DNA from: Microbulbifer rhizosphaerae
GTDB lineage: Bacteria > Pseudomonadota > Gammaproteobacteria > Pseudomonadales > Cellvibrionaceae
Direction of reading: 5' to 3'
NCBI RefSeq assembly: GCF_014191725.1
Contig: NZ_JACHWZ010000009.1
Coordinates: forward strand, 62,001-126,000
DNA length: 64,000 nt
Part shown: positions 43,673 to 52,722 of the stretch, in pieces
Position numbering within the stretch: position 1 is the stretch's first letter
Layout: every line of letters begins with the position of its first letter
Position numbers and translations under genes: made by a program
Notes under the pieces: model-generated
Databases searched by the model: none
What the model saw: the letters and a program-made list of their open reading frames with translations, nothing else
What the model was told of the DNA's origin: nothing

Positions 43673-45496
43673 TCAGGTCTGCTGCTGTAGTAAAGTGGCG
43701 TAGCGACCGCCCCGTGCGAGCAGTTCGGCATGGGTACCGCTCTCGATAATCGCCCCCTGCTCCATCACCAGAATGCGATCGGCACTTTCAATAGTGCTGA
43801 GCCGGTGGGCAATCACAAAAGTGGTGCGATTTTTCATCACCTCCGCCAGGGCCATTTGAATCGCGCGCTCTGACTCATTGTCCAGCGCCGAGGTAGCCTC
43901 ATCGAGTATCAGGACCGGTGCGTCCTTGAGCAGCGCGCGGGCGATGGCCAGGCGCTGGCGCTGGCCGCCGGAGAGCATCTGGGCATTGTCCCCGAGCACC
44001 GTGTGCAGGCCCTCCGGCAGCTCGTCGATAAAATCGCTGGCGTGAGCCAGCTCCACGGCCCGCCGCACTTCTTCCGGCGTGCGCGACTGCAATTCCCCGT
44101 AGGCGATATTGCGGTACACGGTATCGTTAAACAATACGATATTCTGCGACACCATGCCGATCTGCCGGCGCAGTTCCTCCAGGGGCACTTTGGTGATATC
44201 CACGCCGTCCAGCAGAATGCGCCCGCTGGTCGGTTCGTAGAAGCGTGCCAGCAGGCTGACCAGGGTGCTCTTGCCAGAACCGGAGGCGCCCACCAGCGCT
44301 ACCGTCTGCCCCGGCTCCACGAAAAAATCGATGTCCGTCAGCACCGGAGGGGCGGCTTCGTCGTAGCGGAAGCCCAGCTGCTCGAAGGTCACCGCGCCGC
44401 GCACCCGCGACGGCAGGTGCGCGGTACCGCCGCGGGGCTCCTTGGGCGCGTCGATCACTTCAAAGATACTTTCCGCCGCGGCCACACCCTTCTGGATATC
44501 TGCATAGACTTCCGACAGGTTGCGCACTGGCTTGGCTAGCGAAGCCGCGGCGCCGATATAGGAGGCGAAAACCCCGGCGGTCATGGCCTCCACCATTCCC
44601 GGCGCCAGCGCGAGCCAGACGATGGAAGCGGTGGCCACACCCACCAGTACCTGGATTACCGATACGCTGCCGTTGTCCGCCACCACCAGCTTCATATACT
44701 GCTGGCGGTTGTTGTCGCTGGCGGCGACAAAGCGGGCATTTTCATATTCGCGCCCACCGTACATGCGCACCACCTGGTAGCCGCCGATCGCTTCCTGGGT
44801 CACGTGGGTCACATCCCCCATGGTGTTCTGGATGCGATGGCTCAGTTTGCGAAAACGCTTGCCCACGGTGCGCACGATCACGGCAATAAGTGGCGCGAAC
44901 AGGAAAAAAGTCAGAGTCAGTTTCCAGTTCACCATAAGCAGGTAGGTGAGCAGGCCAATGGTGGTGAAGGATTCCCTGATCAGGATTTTCAGCGCCTTGG
45001 TAATGGAGTTGGTCACCTGCTCCACATTGTAGGACACCTTGGAAATCAGGTAGGCGCCGGTATAGCGATCGAAATAGGCGCTGGGCAATTCGCCGATATG
45101 GGAGAAAAGTTCCGTGCGAAGTTTGTGGATCACCGAGCGCGCCACATAGGCCAGACCATAGCTGCCGATAAAGTTGCCGATGGCCCGAAACAGGATAATT
45201 CCCAGCATCGCCGTCGGGATCAGCCAGCGCGCAGTCTCCTGGGGCATGATCCCGCCGGGAAAATAGCCGGCAACATATTTGGAGAGAAAACCCCGGCCCG
45301 CCTGGATGCCCGCCCCCACGGCGTCGAGCAACAGCTCGGTCACTGCGATCAGGCTGACATTCATCAGGGAAAACAGCATGAAACCGAACACCGCGAGGGT
45401 GAAGATCGGCCAGAGAGGCAGAGCGTAGGAGAGCAGGCGGCGGTAGGTTTTCGATCCCCGGCGATCGGGCGCCGCCGGGTTAGCGATTTTATCCAT
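43673..45496 (-). CDS. msbA: Lipid A export ATP-binding/permease protein
   Basis: A 607-residue half-transporter. Six membrane helices (about 20-315) precede the nucleotide-binding domain with Walker A VGASGSGKST, signature LSGGQRQRLAIARALL and Walker B VLILDEATSALD. It flips lipid A-core across the inner membrane as a homodimer. It lies 48 bp downstream of exbD and 1 bp before lpxK. Confidence 0.97.
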   Translation of the reverse strand: MDKIANPAAPDRRGSKTYRRLLSYALPLWPIFTLAVFGFMLFSLMNVSLIAVTELLLDAVGAGIQAGRGFLSKYVAGYFPGGIMPQETARWLIPTAMLGIILFRAIGNFIGSYGLAYVARSVIHKLRTELFSHIGELPSAYFDRYTGAYLISKVSYNVEQVTNSITKALKILIRESFTTIGLLTYLLMVNWKLTLTFFLFAPLIAVIVRTVGKRFRKLSHRIQNTMGDVTHVTQEAIGGYQVVRMYGGREYENARFVAASDNNRQQYMKLVVADNGSVSVIQVLVGVATASIVWLALAPGMVEAMTAGVFASYIGAAASLAKPVRNLSEVYADIQKGVAAAESIFEVIDAPKEPRGGTAHLPSRVRGAVTFEQLGFRYDEAAPPVLTDIDFFVEPGQTVALVGASGSGKSTLVSLLARFYEPTSGRILLDGVDITKVPLEELRRQIGMVSQNIVLFNDTVYRNIAYGELQSRTPEEVRRAVELAHASDFIDELPEGLHTVLGDNAQMLSGGQRQRLAIARALLKDAPVLILDEATSALDNESERAIQMALAEVMKNRTTFVIAHRLSTIESADRILVMEQGAIIESGTHAELLARGGRYATLLQQQT

Positions 45497-45544
45497 AGGA
45501 TATTTGTTTCAGACCACAAAAACAGAATGAGGAAAAAAAGAGAC

Positions 45545-45979
45545 TCAATCCCCCGTTTCCTGCTCTCCGGAGGGCTGCCGCGTCGTGATGCTCAGATGGA
45601 CGAAACCCAACTGGCCGGCGGCATCCATGGCACGGACCACGGCCTGGTGCTGGGCAATGGCATCGGCCGTAATAACGAGTGGGCGATTGTACTCGCCCGC
45701 GGAAACTTCCGACAGCGCCGATTTCAGGGTGGCCAGCTTTTTGTTGATCAGCGCGCGGCCGTCCACTGCGTAGGAGCCATCCGCATTGATCACCACCTCG
45801 ATGGTCCTGGGCGGGTTGTCCGCCTGGGGCCCCGCCGCTTCCGGCAGGTCCAGCTTCAGGTGGCTCTCCTTGGTAAAGGTGGTGGAGACCATAAAGAAAA
45901 TCAGCAGCAGGAACACCACGTCGATCAGCGGCGTGAGGTTGACTCCATCCTGCTCCCGGGCTTGACGGCGGAATTGCAT
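45545..45979 (-). CDS. exbD: ExbD/TolR-type biopolymer transport protein
   Basis: A 144-residue protein with a short cytoplasmic N-terminus, a single membrane helix (about 16-34, NLTPLIDVVFLLLIFFMVSTTF) including the conserved Asp23-type residue in LIDVVF, and a periplasmic domain. With its ExbB partner it uses the proton gradient to energise outer-membrane transport. The upstream 5-bp spacing shows co-translation with exbB. TolR is the alternative, but tol-pal genes are not here. Confidence 0.92.
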   Translation of the reverse strand: MQFRRQAREQDGVNLTPLIDVVFLLLIFFMVSTTFTKESHLKLDLPEAAGPQADNPPRTIEVVINADGSYAVDGRALINKKLATLKSALSEVSAGEYNRPLVITADAIAQHQAVVRAMDAAGQLGFVHLSITTRQPSGEQETGD

Positions 45980-45984
45980 GACAG

Positions 45985-46602
45985 CTACTCCGCGATACGG
46001 CGGTCGCTGTGCAGCGCATCCACCAGCTTGACGGCCTCCTGCTCCATAGTGACCACGATAGTGTCCACCCGGCGCTGGAAGTAGCGGTGCGCCATCAGCG
46101 CGGGAATTGCCACGGTGAGGCCGGCGGCAGTGGTGATCAGCGCCTGGGAGATACCACCGGCGAGCACGCCGGCGTTGCCGGTACCCTCCAGCATGATCGC
46201 GGTAAACACCTGGATCATCCCCACCACCGTCCCCAGCAGGCCGATCAGCGGCGCCACCGCGGCGATGGTGCCGAGAGCGCCGAGGAAGCGTTCCAGTTCG
46301 TGTACCACCTGGCTGGCGGCCTCTTCGATACTGTCCTTCATCACATCGCGGCCGTGGCGGGAGTTGGACAGGCCGGCGGCGAAGATGCGGCCCAGATGAC
46401 TGGAATCCCGCAGCTCCTTAAGCTTGTCGCCACTGATCTGATTGTTTTTCAACCACCCCCAGACTTCACCCAGCAGGGTGCGGGGGGCAATTCTGTGTGG
46501 ATTCAGGGTCCACAGGCGCTCGATACAGATGGCGATGACGGCAACGGAACAGAGCAGGATGGGCAGCATCAACCAGCCGCCGGATTTTATTATTTCCAAC
46601 AC
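45985..46602 (-). CDS. exbB: ExbB/TolQ/MotA-family proton channel protein
   Basis: About 205 residues with three membrane helices (about 10-30, 110-135, 155-180) and the family motif LGALGTIAAVAPLIGLLGTVVGMIQVF ... GGISQALITTAAGLTVAIPALMAHRYF. The start is taken as a GTG at 46602 (VLEIIKSGGWLMLPI), which gives the usual N-terminus; the frame stays open to 46719 but the extra residues (MWYRRHIEEKDAPAV) are atypical and run into repeat DNA. It lies at the head of the exbBD-msbA-lpxK-kdsB-murB operon. Confidence 0.9.
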   Translation of the reverse strand: MLEIIKSGGWLMLPILLCSVAVIAICIERLWTLNPHRIAPRTLLGEVWGWLKNNQISGDKLKELRDSSHLGRIFAAGLSNSRHGRDVMKDSIEEAASQVVHELERFLGALGTIAAVAPLIGLLGTVVGMIQVFTAIMLEGTGNAGVLAGGISQALITTAAGLTVAIPALMAHRYFQRRVDTIVVTMEQEAVKLVDALHSDRRIAE

Positions 46603-46716
46603 TTTTCTTAGGTCCCAGGCTGCGGAAGAGGAAATTCGGATGAAGACTCTACCACAGCCGGCGACGGCAGCTAAGACCGCGGGGGCGTCTTTTTCTTCTA
46701 TGTGACGGCGATACCA

Positions 46717-46975
46717 CAAAACGGCAGGATTGCCGTTTTGTGCAGCTGAAGGCTGCCCGTAGGGTGAGCGATTCGGCGTGCCAGGGACGGCCCGAATAAC
46801 AAAACGGCAGGATTACCGTTTTGCGCAGCCGAAGGCTGCCCGTAGGGTGAGCGGTTCGGCGTTCCGAGCCAGGGACGGCCCGAATAACAAAACGGCAGGA
46901 TTGCCGTTTTGCACAGCCTAAGGCTGCCCGTAGGGTGAGCGGTTCGGCGTTCCGAGCCAGGGACGGCCCGAATAA
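46717..46975. repeat. Three tandem imperfect repeats of 83-88 bp upstream of exbB
   Basis: Copies begin at 46717, 46800 and 46888. Each starts with the perfect hairpin AAAACGGCA/TGCCGTTTT (one copy has a mismatch), has a GCAGC/GGCTGC stem, then CCCGTAGGGTGAGCG and GGGACGGCCCG. They lie in the promoter region of the exbB operon. Confidence 0.93.
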
Positions 46976-46978
46976 ATA

Positions 46979-47002
46979 GCCGCCGGCATTGCTGCCGGCG
47001 GC
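46979..47002 (-). terminator. Hairpin terminator candidate after the RPEK-tail protein gene
   Basis: A perfect 10-bp stem GCCGCCGGCA/TGCCGGCGGC with loop TTGC, 25 bp after the stop of the minus-strand gene; the T-run after it (TATTTATT) is weak. Confidence 0.6.
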
Positions 47003-47026
47003 CTTCGCGTCGCGGGCGCTACTAAC

Positions 47027-47818
47027 TTAGCGCGATGGACGCTCCGGGCGCGCGGGTTTTTCCGGCCGCTCCACTTTTTCCGGACGCTGCACTTTCTCTG
47101 GGCGCTCCAGTTTCTCCGGGCGCTCGGGTCGCTCGAGCTTGGCCACCTTCTCAACCTTGTCGACCCTCTCCACCTTGAGTGCTCTTTCCGACCGCATCCC
47201 TTTGTCTGCCTTGGCCATTTTCTCGGCCTTGGTACTTTCCACCTTGTCGGGGTGGTTGGAGCGGATGCCGCTGATCACCTCGCCGAGGTTCACGCCCAGC
47301 TCTTTCGCGATCCGGCCCCAGCCCATACCCTCGACCTGGCGCAGGTAGAGCACCTCGTTCAGGGATTCCTCCGGCGTCATACCGGCCTCCCCAACGGCCT
47401 CGGCGGTAGAGGACATAGCCAACTGCTCCGCCAGCGCCAGGGTGATAAACACATTGCCGTAGCCCATTCCAGCGGCCGCCTCGCCGGCTTCGCCCTCGAC
47501 TTCGTCAACATCGGTATCGCCATCGGCGACATCTTCGACCGCGTCGCCTTCTGCACCATCCCCGGTATCTTCCGGCGGCTGATAGCTGATCGAGCCACCG
47601 CGAAGACCCTCCACCGTGGCCTGGGATTGCTCTTCCCCGCCGAGGAAGTCGCTGAAGAAACCGGCAATCTTGCCGGAGGGTACCTCGGCAACCGACTCCA
47701 CGACTTCGGTATCCGCCGCATCGGTTTCCGGCATATCCTCATCGGCCCAGGCGAAATTTCCCACCAGCATCCCGGCCAACACTGCCGGCAGCAGGCGGGT
47801 CTTGAATGGCATTCTCAT
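47027..47818 (-). CDS. Exported protein with an acidic middle and a Lys/Arg-Pro-Glu repeat tail
   Basis: About 263 residues from the ATG at 47818 (GGAG site). A signal peptide (about 1-25, MLVGNFAWA) is followed by an acidic, low-complexity stretch, a compact helical segment (about 125-190, VFITLALAEQLAM ... NEVLYLRQVEGMGWGRIAKELGVNLGEVISG), and a tail (about 200-263) of alternating KVE/RPEK/ERPEK repeats. The tail is strongly basic and acidic by turns. I do not recognise a named family; the helical core is the part to search. It lies between comEC and exbB, where many relatives have the two adjacent. Confidence 0.7.
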   Translation of the reverse strand: MRMPFKTRLLPAVLAGMLVGNFAWADEDMPETDAADTEVVESVAEVPSGKIAGFFSDFLGGEEQSQATVEGLRGGSISYQPPEDTGDGAEGDAVEDVADGDTDVDEVEGEAGEAAAGMGYGNVFITLALAEQLAMSSTAEAVGEAGMTPEESLNEVLYLRQVEGMGWGRIAKELGVNLGEVISGIRSNHPDKVESTKAEKMAKADKGMRSERALKVERVDKVEKVAKLERPERPEKLERPEKVQRPEKVERPEKPARPERPSR

Positions 47819-47911
47819 CGTTGTCTTCTCCAGTTCAATTGATTGACCCACCGGGGGCGTCATACTTAACACGTATATCCGCTTCGAAACGTTCCCGGCA
47901 GTTCAAAAAAA

Positions 47912-48727
47912 TTAATTGTCGGGGCGATAACTCACCTGAAATCCAAAACCCTGATCCGGACTGCCATCCGCGAGGCCCAGATAGGCGTACACCATGCCGC
48001 TCCACTGGGCGTTCAACTTGTGATTGAAATAGCCGAAAAGCTCTGTAGACGGATCGCTGCCGTCGGTGGTCGCCTGCTGGTAGTCCAGCGATGCGCCCAC
48101 ACTGTTCTGCTCGTTCAGGCGATAACCGCTGCCCACCGAGGTGTACCAGACATCCCTGATTTCCGTTTCCGGCAGGTCGCCCTTGAACTTGCGCGCCACA
48201 GTGGCGAAGGGGGTGAAATCGCCGACCAGGGTAAAGACCTCGGCCTGCAGGGTGTAATCCGCTTCGCCGGTCCCCAGGCCCTTATCCTCATCCGCGGTGG
48301 GCACCTTGTACTTGGCGGACAGATCGAAGAACCAGCGCTCCGCCACCGGCTCCAGGCTGTAGGTACCGGTGAGCCACAGGTCGCCGATGCCCGACTCCCG
48401 GGTGATCCCGGTTTCGGTATCCCCACCATTGCCGTTACCGCGGCCATTGCCACCCCCGACAACAACGCCGCCATCGCCGCCGGGAACCACCCCGCCCGGT
48501 CCCTCGATCTGTGTCCACGGCAGAGAAGCCTTGAAGGTCCAGCTGGCCGATGGCGAGTAGCTGACGGTAAAGGGGGTGCTGACGATTTCGGTTTCGGAGG
48601 TATCGCCGTAGTCGCCACTGCTGATATCGGTTCCCAGGGTGTATTTCCACTCCGATGCACTGGAGGCGTGACTGGTGAGCGCAGCCGCCAACGACAGCAT
48701 CGCGCTGCAAAGTACTTTTTTATTCAT
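47912..48727 (-). CDS. Outer-membrane beta-barrel-like protein with a Gly-rich loop
   Basis: About 271 residues from the ATG at 48727. A signal peptide (about 1-24, ending SSA) is followed by alternating strands (EWKYTLGTDISSGDYGD, TPFTVSYSPSASWTFKASLPW) and a C-terminal aromatic strand (GFGFQVSYRPDN). It looks like a small outer-membrane barrel, similar to the MetA-pathway phenol degradation-like transporters. An inserted loop of Gly/Asn (about residues 85-105, VVPGGDGGVVVGGGNGRGNGNGG) is unusual. The function is unknown. It may be paired with the RPEK-tail gene downstream. Confidence 0.65.
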   Translation of the reverse strand: MNKKVLCSAMLSLAAALTSHASSASEWKYTLGTDISSGDYGDTSETEIVSTPFTVSYSPSASWTFKASLPWTQIEGPGGVVPGGDGGVVVGGGNGRGNGNGGDTETGITRESGIGDLWLTGTYSLEPVAERWFFDLSAKYKVPTADEDKGLGTGEADYTLQAEVFTLVGDFTPFATVARKFKGDLPETEIRDVWYTSVGSGYRLNEQNSVGASLDYQQATTDGSDPSTELFGYFNHKLNAQWSGMVYAYLGLADGSPDQGFGFQVSYRPDN

Positions 48728-48880
48728 GCAAAAACCTGATACTTCCAATTCGATATTTCTTGCCACTCAAACTCCCCGAACCTTAGCACAGGCGCGGTAT
48801 TACACCGCGATCCACCTCTCAGTTTCATCGTGCCCGGAACAAAGTATGCCCTGTGCATTTTTTGCACAAAAATTGAGCAG

Positions 48881-51361
48881 TTATTTGTCGGCGGATTTGC
48901 GATACCAGAAGCGCCCGGCGTCGCGGGCCAGCGAAATCCGAGGCTCTTTCGCCCCCGACCATGAGAAGGTGACGGCACCGCTGCTTGCGGTATTCCAGAT
49001 ACGGGCGCCAGCATTGCGATAGCGCTCCACCACCTCCGGATGCGGGTGGCCGAAGTGGTGGCGGAAACCGGCACTGAAGATCGCGTTCGCCGGTTGCGCC
49101 CAGCGAATAAACACAGCCGAGGAGGAACTTCGGGAACCGTGATGTGGCGCGAGCAGGAGATCCACCGGCGGCAGGTCCGGATAGCGCAGGGCGAGCTGCT
49201 GCTCAACCCCACTGGAGATATCCCCGGCCAACAGGAGGCGCACACCGCGCCACTCGACCAGGGCCACGCAGCTGTGGTCGTTCTCCTCCCCCGAGACCTC
49301 CCCGTCTTCAGGCCAGAGCCACAGCAGATTGAGATCACCCAGCGTTTCTTTCTCACCAGCCCTGCAGTTGGCCGTCGTCCGCTGCGGAAAGTTGTTGAAT
49401 CTGTCAGTCAGGAGGCCGGGAGCGATGACCCGGCCAGGTGGTATGGTTTCCACCAGCCCGACGAAGCCACCGGCGTGATCCCGGTCGCCGTGGCTGACCA
49501 CAACCGTATCCAGCACCGGTATACCCTCCCCTAGGAGATAGGGTGCAATTATTTGGCTGCCCGCGCTCCAACCTGATCCGGACAGAGGCCCGGTGTCGTA
49601 GAGCAGGCGCTGCTGACGCGTGCGCAGCACCACCGCCAGCCCCTGCCCCACGTCCAGCACAGTCACCCGCAGGTCATCCTCTCCATTTACCTGGGGCAGA
49701 AACGGCAGCAGCGGCGGCAACAGAAACAGCCAGCCCAACCGGCGCCCGGGTAATCCCGCGGGCAGCAGCAACAGCAACACACCCAGCGCCGCCAGAAACA
49801 GGCCGAAGGTTCCCAGCGGCAGAGCCAGTGTCTGCCAGGCCGGCAGCATGCTGCGGCCCTGTTCGAGAAACCCCATCAACAGATCCAGTTGCCAGCCGGC
49901 AAAGCCGATAAACCAACCGCTCACCGGAGTCCAGATCAACAGGGTACCCAGCAGCAGCATCGGCAGTATCAGCAGACCCAACCAGGGGATCGCCACCAGG
50001 TTCATCAACATCCCGGCGAGGCTGAAACCGGAGAAAAACACCAATGAGGGCAACAGCAATGCCAGCGTCACCACCCACTGGCTGAACAACAGGCCGGCAA
50101 AACCGCGACCCATCCGGCGAGCGTACCCCGGTTCGGTATCGTCCGTGTCCCGCCGCAGCCGCACGCGATGGCTGAAAGCAAGCAGCAGCGCTCCCACGGC
50201 GATAAAGGAGAGCCAAAAACCGGCGCCGAAAAATGCCAGCGGTTGCAGCGTCAATACCAGCGCCAACGCCAGGCTGTAGGCGAGACCGGGACCGATTCTG
50301 CGCCGCCACTGCCAGGCGAGCAGCAACACCCAGGTCATCGCCAGGGCCCGCTGTGCGGACAGCGGCGCCCCCGCCAGCAGCGTGTAGCCCAGGGAGCCGG
50401 CCAGGGCGAGAAACACCGCCGGCGCGAAGAGCGATGTCCCGGTCACCGCGCCGATAAGGCGCCCCAGCAGATTGCCGATCAGCAGGAAGAAGCCGGCCAC
50501 CATGCCCACATGCAGGCCGGAAATCGCCAACAGGTGCGCGGTGCCCGTCTCCCGCAGCAAACGGCGGTCGTCGCTGTCCAGCCCGCTGCGATCACCGAGC
50601 AGAAGCGCGCGCAGCAGCTCCGGGCGCCGCGCCGGCTGCTCCACCAGCCGGTCCCGCAGCCAGTGGCGCATCGCCGGCAGGCCCTTGAAGCTGTCGAGAA
50701 ATTGCGGCGTGTGATCCCCTGGGCGCACATAGCCGGTGGCGTAAACGCCGCGGCGCAGCAGCCAGCCCTCGTAATCAAAACCGTGGGGATTGACGCTGCC
50801 GCGGGGGCGCTTGAGGCGCACCGGCAAATTCCAGCGGCTGCCGGCGCGCAGTTGACGGCGGATGTCGGCATCCGCCCGGTACCAGGTGAGATCCAGCAGT
50901 TGCCCTTGGGGCGGCGACGAAAGTTCGCCGCCTTCCAGCTGTCCCAGCACCCGCGCGCTGAAGCGCAGATTAATCGCGGCCTCGGAATCGCCCTCGCGGA
51001 GGGCGGAGACCCGGCTCTCCGGCAGGGAAGCCACTTCGACCTGTAACAGGAAGTCGGCACCGTGGGCACTGAGCGGCAGGCGTTCCGCCAGTGCCTGCCG
51101 GTTGTGCCAACTGCCCCACCCCGCCCCGGCAAATACCGCCAGAAGCAGCGGCACAAGGCGCCGGCGGGACTGCAGCAACAGGGCGCAGCAGAGGAGCGCG
51201 ACGGCCAGTGTGGCGAGGAATATGGGCGGGGGAATCCGGGGCAGGCAGCCCACGGCAGCGATCGCCAGGGCGTAGCTCCAAAGCAACAGGGTCGGCGAAA
51301 GCGAATTCCGCCCTTCCGCCGTTCTTGCGCCCGCCGCCCACTGCCCCACCAACCATTGCAT
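48881..51361 (-). CDS. comEC: ComEC/Rec2 DNA internalisation protein
   Basis: An 826-residue polytopic protein. The N-terminal membrane part, an OB-like domain (about 110-180), the Competence membrane domain (about 220-500) and a C-terminal metallo-beta-lactamase-like domain (about 555-800) with VLDVGQGLAVVL, SHGDRDHAGG and APHHGSRSSS are all present. It forms the inner-membrane channel for single-stranded DNA uptake. The full MBL motif suggests an active nuclease domain. No other competence gene is adjacent. Confidence 0.95.
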   Translation of the reverse strand: MQWLVGQWAAGARTAEGRNSLSPTLLLWSYALAIAAVGCLPRIPPPIFLATLAVALLCCALLLQSRRRLVPLLLAVFAGAGWGSWHNRQALAERLPLSAHGADFLLQVEVASLPESRVSALREGDSEAAINLRFSARVLGQLEGGELSSPPQGQLLDLTWYRADADIRRQLRAGSRWNLPVRLKRPRGSVNPHGFDYEGWLLRRGVYATGYVRPGDHTPQFLDSFKGLPAMRHWLRDRLVEQPARRPELLRALLLGDRSGLDSDDRRLLRETGTAHLLAISGLHVGMVAGFFLLIGNLLGRLIGAVTGTSLFAPAVFLALAGSLGYTLLAGAPLSAQRALAMTWVLLLAWQWRRRIGPGLAYSLALALVLTLQPLAFFGAGFWLSFIAVGALLLAFSHRVRLRRDTDDTEPGYARRMGRGFAGLLFSQWVVTLALLLPSLVFFSGFSLAGMLMNLVAIPWLGLLILPMLLLGTLLIWTPVSGWFIGFAGWQLDLLMGFLEQGRSMLPAWQTLALPLGTFGLFLAALGVLLLLLPAGLPGRRLGWLFLLPPLLPFLPQVNGEDDLRVTVLDVGQGLAVVLRTRQQRLLYDTGPLSGSGWSAGSQIIAPYLLGEGIPVLDTVVVSHGDRDHAGGFVGLVETIPPGRVIAPGLLTDRFNNFPQRTTANCRAGEKETLGDLNLLWLWPEDGEVSGEENDHSCVALVEWRGVRLLLAGDISSGVEQQLALRYPDLPPVDLLLAPHHGSRSSSSAVFIRWAQPANAIFSAGFRHHFGHPHPEVVERYRNAGARIWNTASSGAVTFSWSGAKEPRISLARDAGRFWYRKSADK

Positions 51362-51637
51362 ATGTCAGTCCACATCCTGTGCCGAAGCGTTCGTTGTGCC
51401 AGATTTTCCGGCCTGTCGCAAAACAGGGGCTGCCCTTGGGTCTCTATTCAGCATCATCGGACCGAATAAAATGCCTTTCCTGTATAAGCTGGCACCCTGC
51501 AGTCACAATTTTTTAAGAAAAGTGCCATCTTTAACACTCTTGTAATATTCGGCTCGCAGAATCCGCACCAACTAGAGACCGGGTGCCCGGACAGCATCCG
51601 CCTCTTTTCCAAAAATCATAACTGTGCGAGACGACCG

Positions 51638-52573
51638 ATGAAAAAGACCGCAATCTCCCTGGCCATCGTCGCCCTGACTCCGGCCCTGGCCAGCGCCGAG
51701 GTATTCGAGTTCTACGGCAAGGCCAATGTGGACTTTCAATCCGCCGACGAGGGCGAAGGCTCCAATACCGATATCAAGAGCAACGCCTCCCGCCTGGGCG
51801 TGAAGGGCGAGCTGCCCTTCGACAACGGTATCAAGGGTATCTACAAGATGGAGTACCAGGTGGATATCGATGGGGAAGCCGAGGAAACCTTTGAGCAGCG
51901 CAACATCTACGCGGGCCTGGAGGGCGGTTTCGGTCAGGTGATCGGTGGCAAGTTCGATACTCCACTGAAGGTGGCACAGAACAAGGTCGATCTGTTCAAC
52001 GACCTGGAAGGCGATATCAAGAGCGTAATCACCAAGAGTGACAACCGCGAATCCAACAACCTGCAGTACACCACGCCCTCTTTCGCCGGCTTCAAGCTGT
52101 CCACGGCCTATATCAGCAATCGCGATCAGGAGATCGAAGACGAGCTGGGCAATGTCATCGACACCCGCGACAACGGCACTTCCGTGTCCCTCGCCTACGA
52201 TAACTACGGCGTCTACCTGGCCTACGCCTACGACCAGGACGTGGAAGCCAACGACTGGGATGTACAGCGCCTTGTAGCCCAGTACAACATTGGCCCGGTG
52301 CAGGTCGGCGCCCTCTACGAAGAGCAGGAGCTACCCGACGGCAGCGAACAGGATGGCTGGATGGCCTCCGCCGCCTACAAGATCAGCGCCTGGACCCTCA
52401 AGGCCCAATACGGCGAATCCGATATCGTGGTAGCCGAGGCGGAAACCTACAGCCTGGGTGTGGACTACAAGCTGTCCGCTGCGGCCAAGGTGTTCGGTTT
52501 CTATACCGATGAAACCGCGGCGAACGATTACGAGCGCAGTTACGCTGGTATCGGTACCGAGTTCAAGTTCTGA
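51638..52573 (+). CDS. General outer-membrane porin
   Basis: A 311-residue protein with a signal peptide (about 1-20, MKKTAISLAIVALTPALASA) and a 16-strand-type barrel: start VFEFYGKANVDFQSADEG, strand SRLGVKGELPFDNGIKGIYKMEYQVD, C-terminus YAGIGTEFKF with the terminal Phe. It fits the Gram-negative porin_4 family for small solutes. A strong terminator follows. It stands alone, transcribed towards the convergent prpD gene. Confidence 0.93.
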   Translation: MKKTAISLAIVALTPALASAEVFEFYGKANVDFQSADEGEGSNTDIKSNASRLGVKGELPFDNGIKGIYKMEYQVDIDGEAEETFEQRNIYAGLEGGFGQVIGGKFDTPLKVAQNKVDLFNDLEGDIKSVITKSDNRESNNLQYTTPSFAGFKLSTAYISNRDQEIEDELGNVIDTRDNGTSVSLAYDNYGVYLAYAYDQDVEANDWDVQRLVAQYNIGPVQVGALYEEQELPDGSEQDGWMASAAYKISAWTLKAQYGESDIVVAEAETYSLGVDYKLSAAAKVFGFYTDETAANDYERSYAGIGTEFKF

Positions 52574-52589
52574 TCGAACTTGAACGGTA

Positions 52590-52624
52590 CGAAAGAGGCG
52601 GCCACTGGCCGCCTCTTTCGTTTG
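52590..52624 (+). terminator. Terminator after the porin gene
   Basis: A 13-bp stem CGAAAGAGGCGGC... with loop CACT and then TTTG; about 17 bp after the porin stop. Confidence 0.85.
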
Positions 52625-52647
52625 GGCGCCCCTATATAGGGTACTTT

Positions 52648-52714
52648 CGTCATTCCGGCGCAGGCCGGAATCCAGGCGCCTCCGAACTGGATACCGGCCT
52701 GCGCCGGTATGACG
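52648..52714. repeat. 67-bp inverted repeat with 28-bp arms, left of prpD
   Basis: Arms 52648-52675 and 52687-52714 are near-perfect complements (CGTCATTCCGGCGCAGGCCG in the left arm), with an 11-bp centre GCGCCTCCGAA. A second copy lies at 54430-54496 on the other side of prpD. Confidence 0.9.
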
Positions 52715-52722
52715 AGGATTTC

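Noticed and set aside
46717..46975. CRISPR array
   Set aside because: Only three long units, without unique spacers or cas genes.
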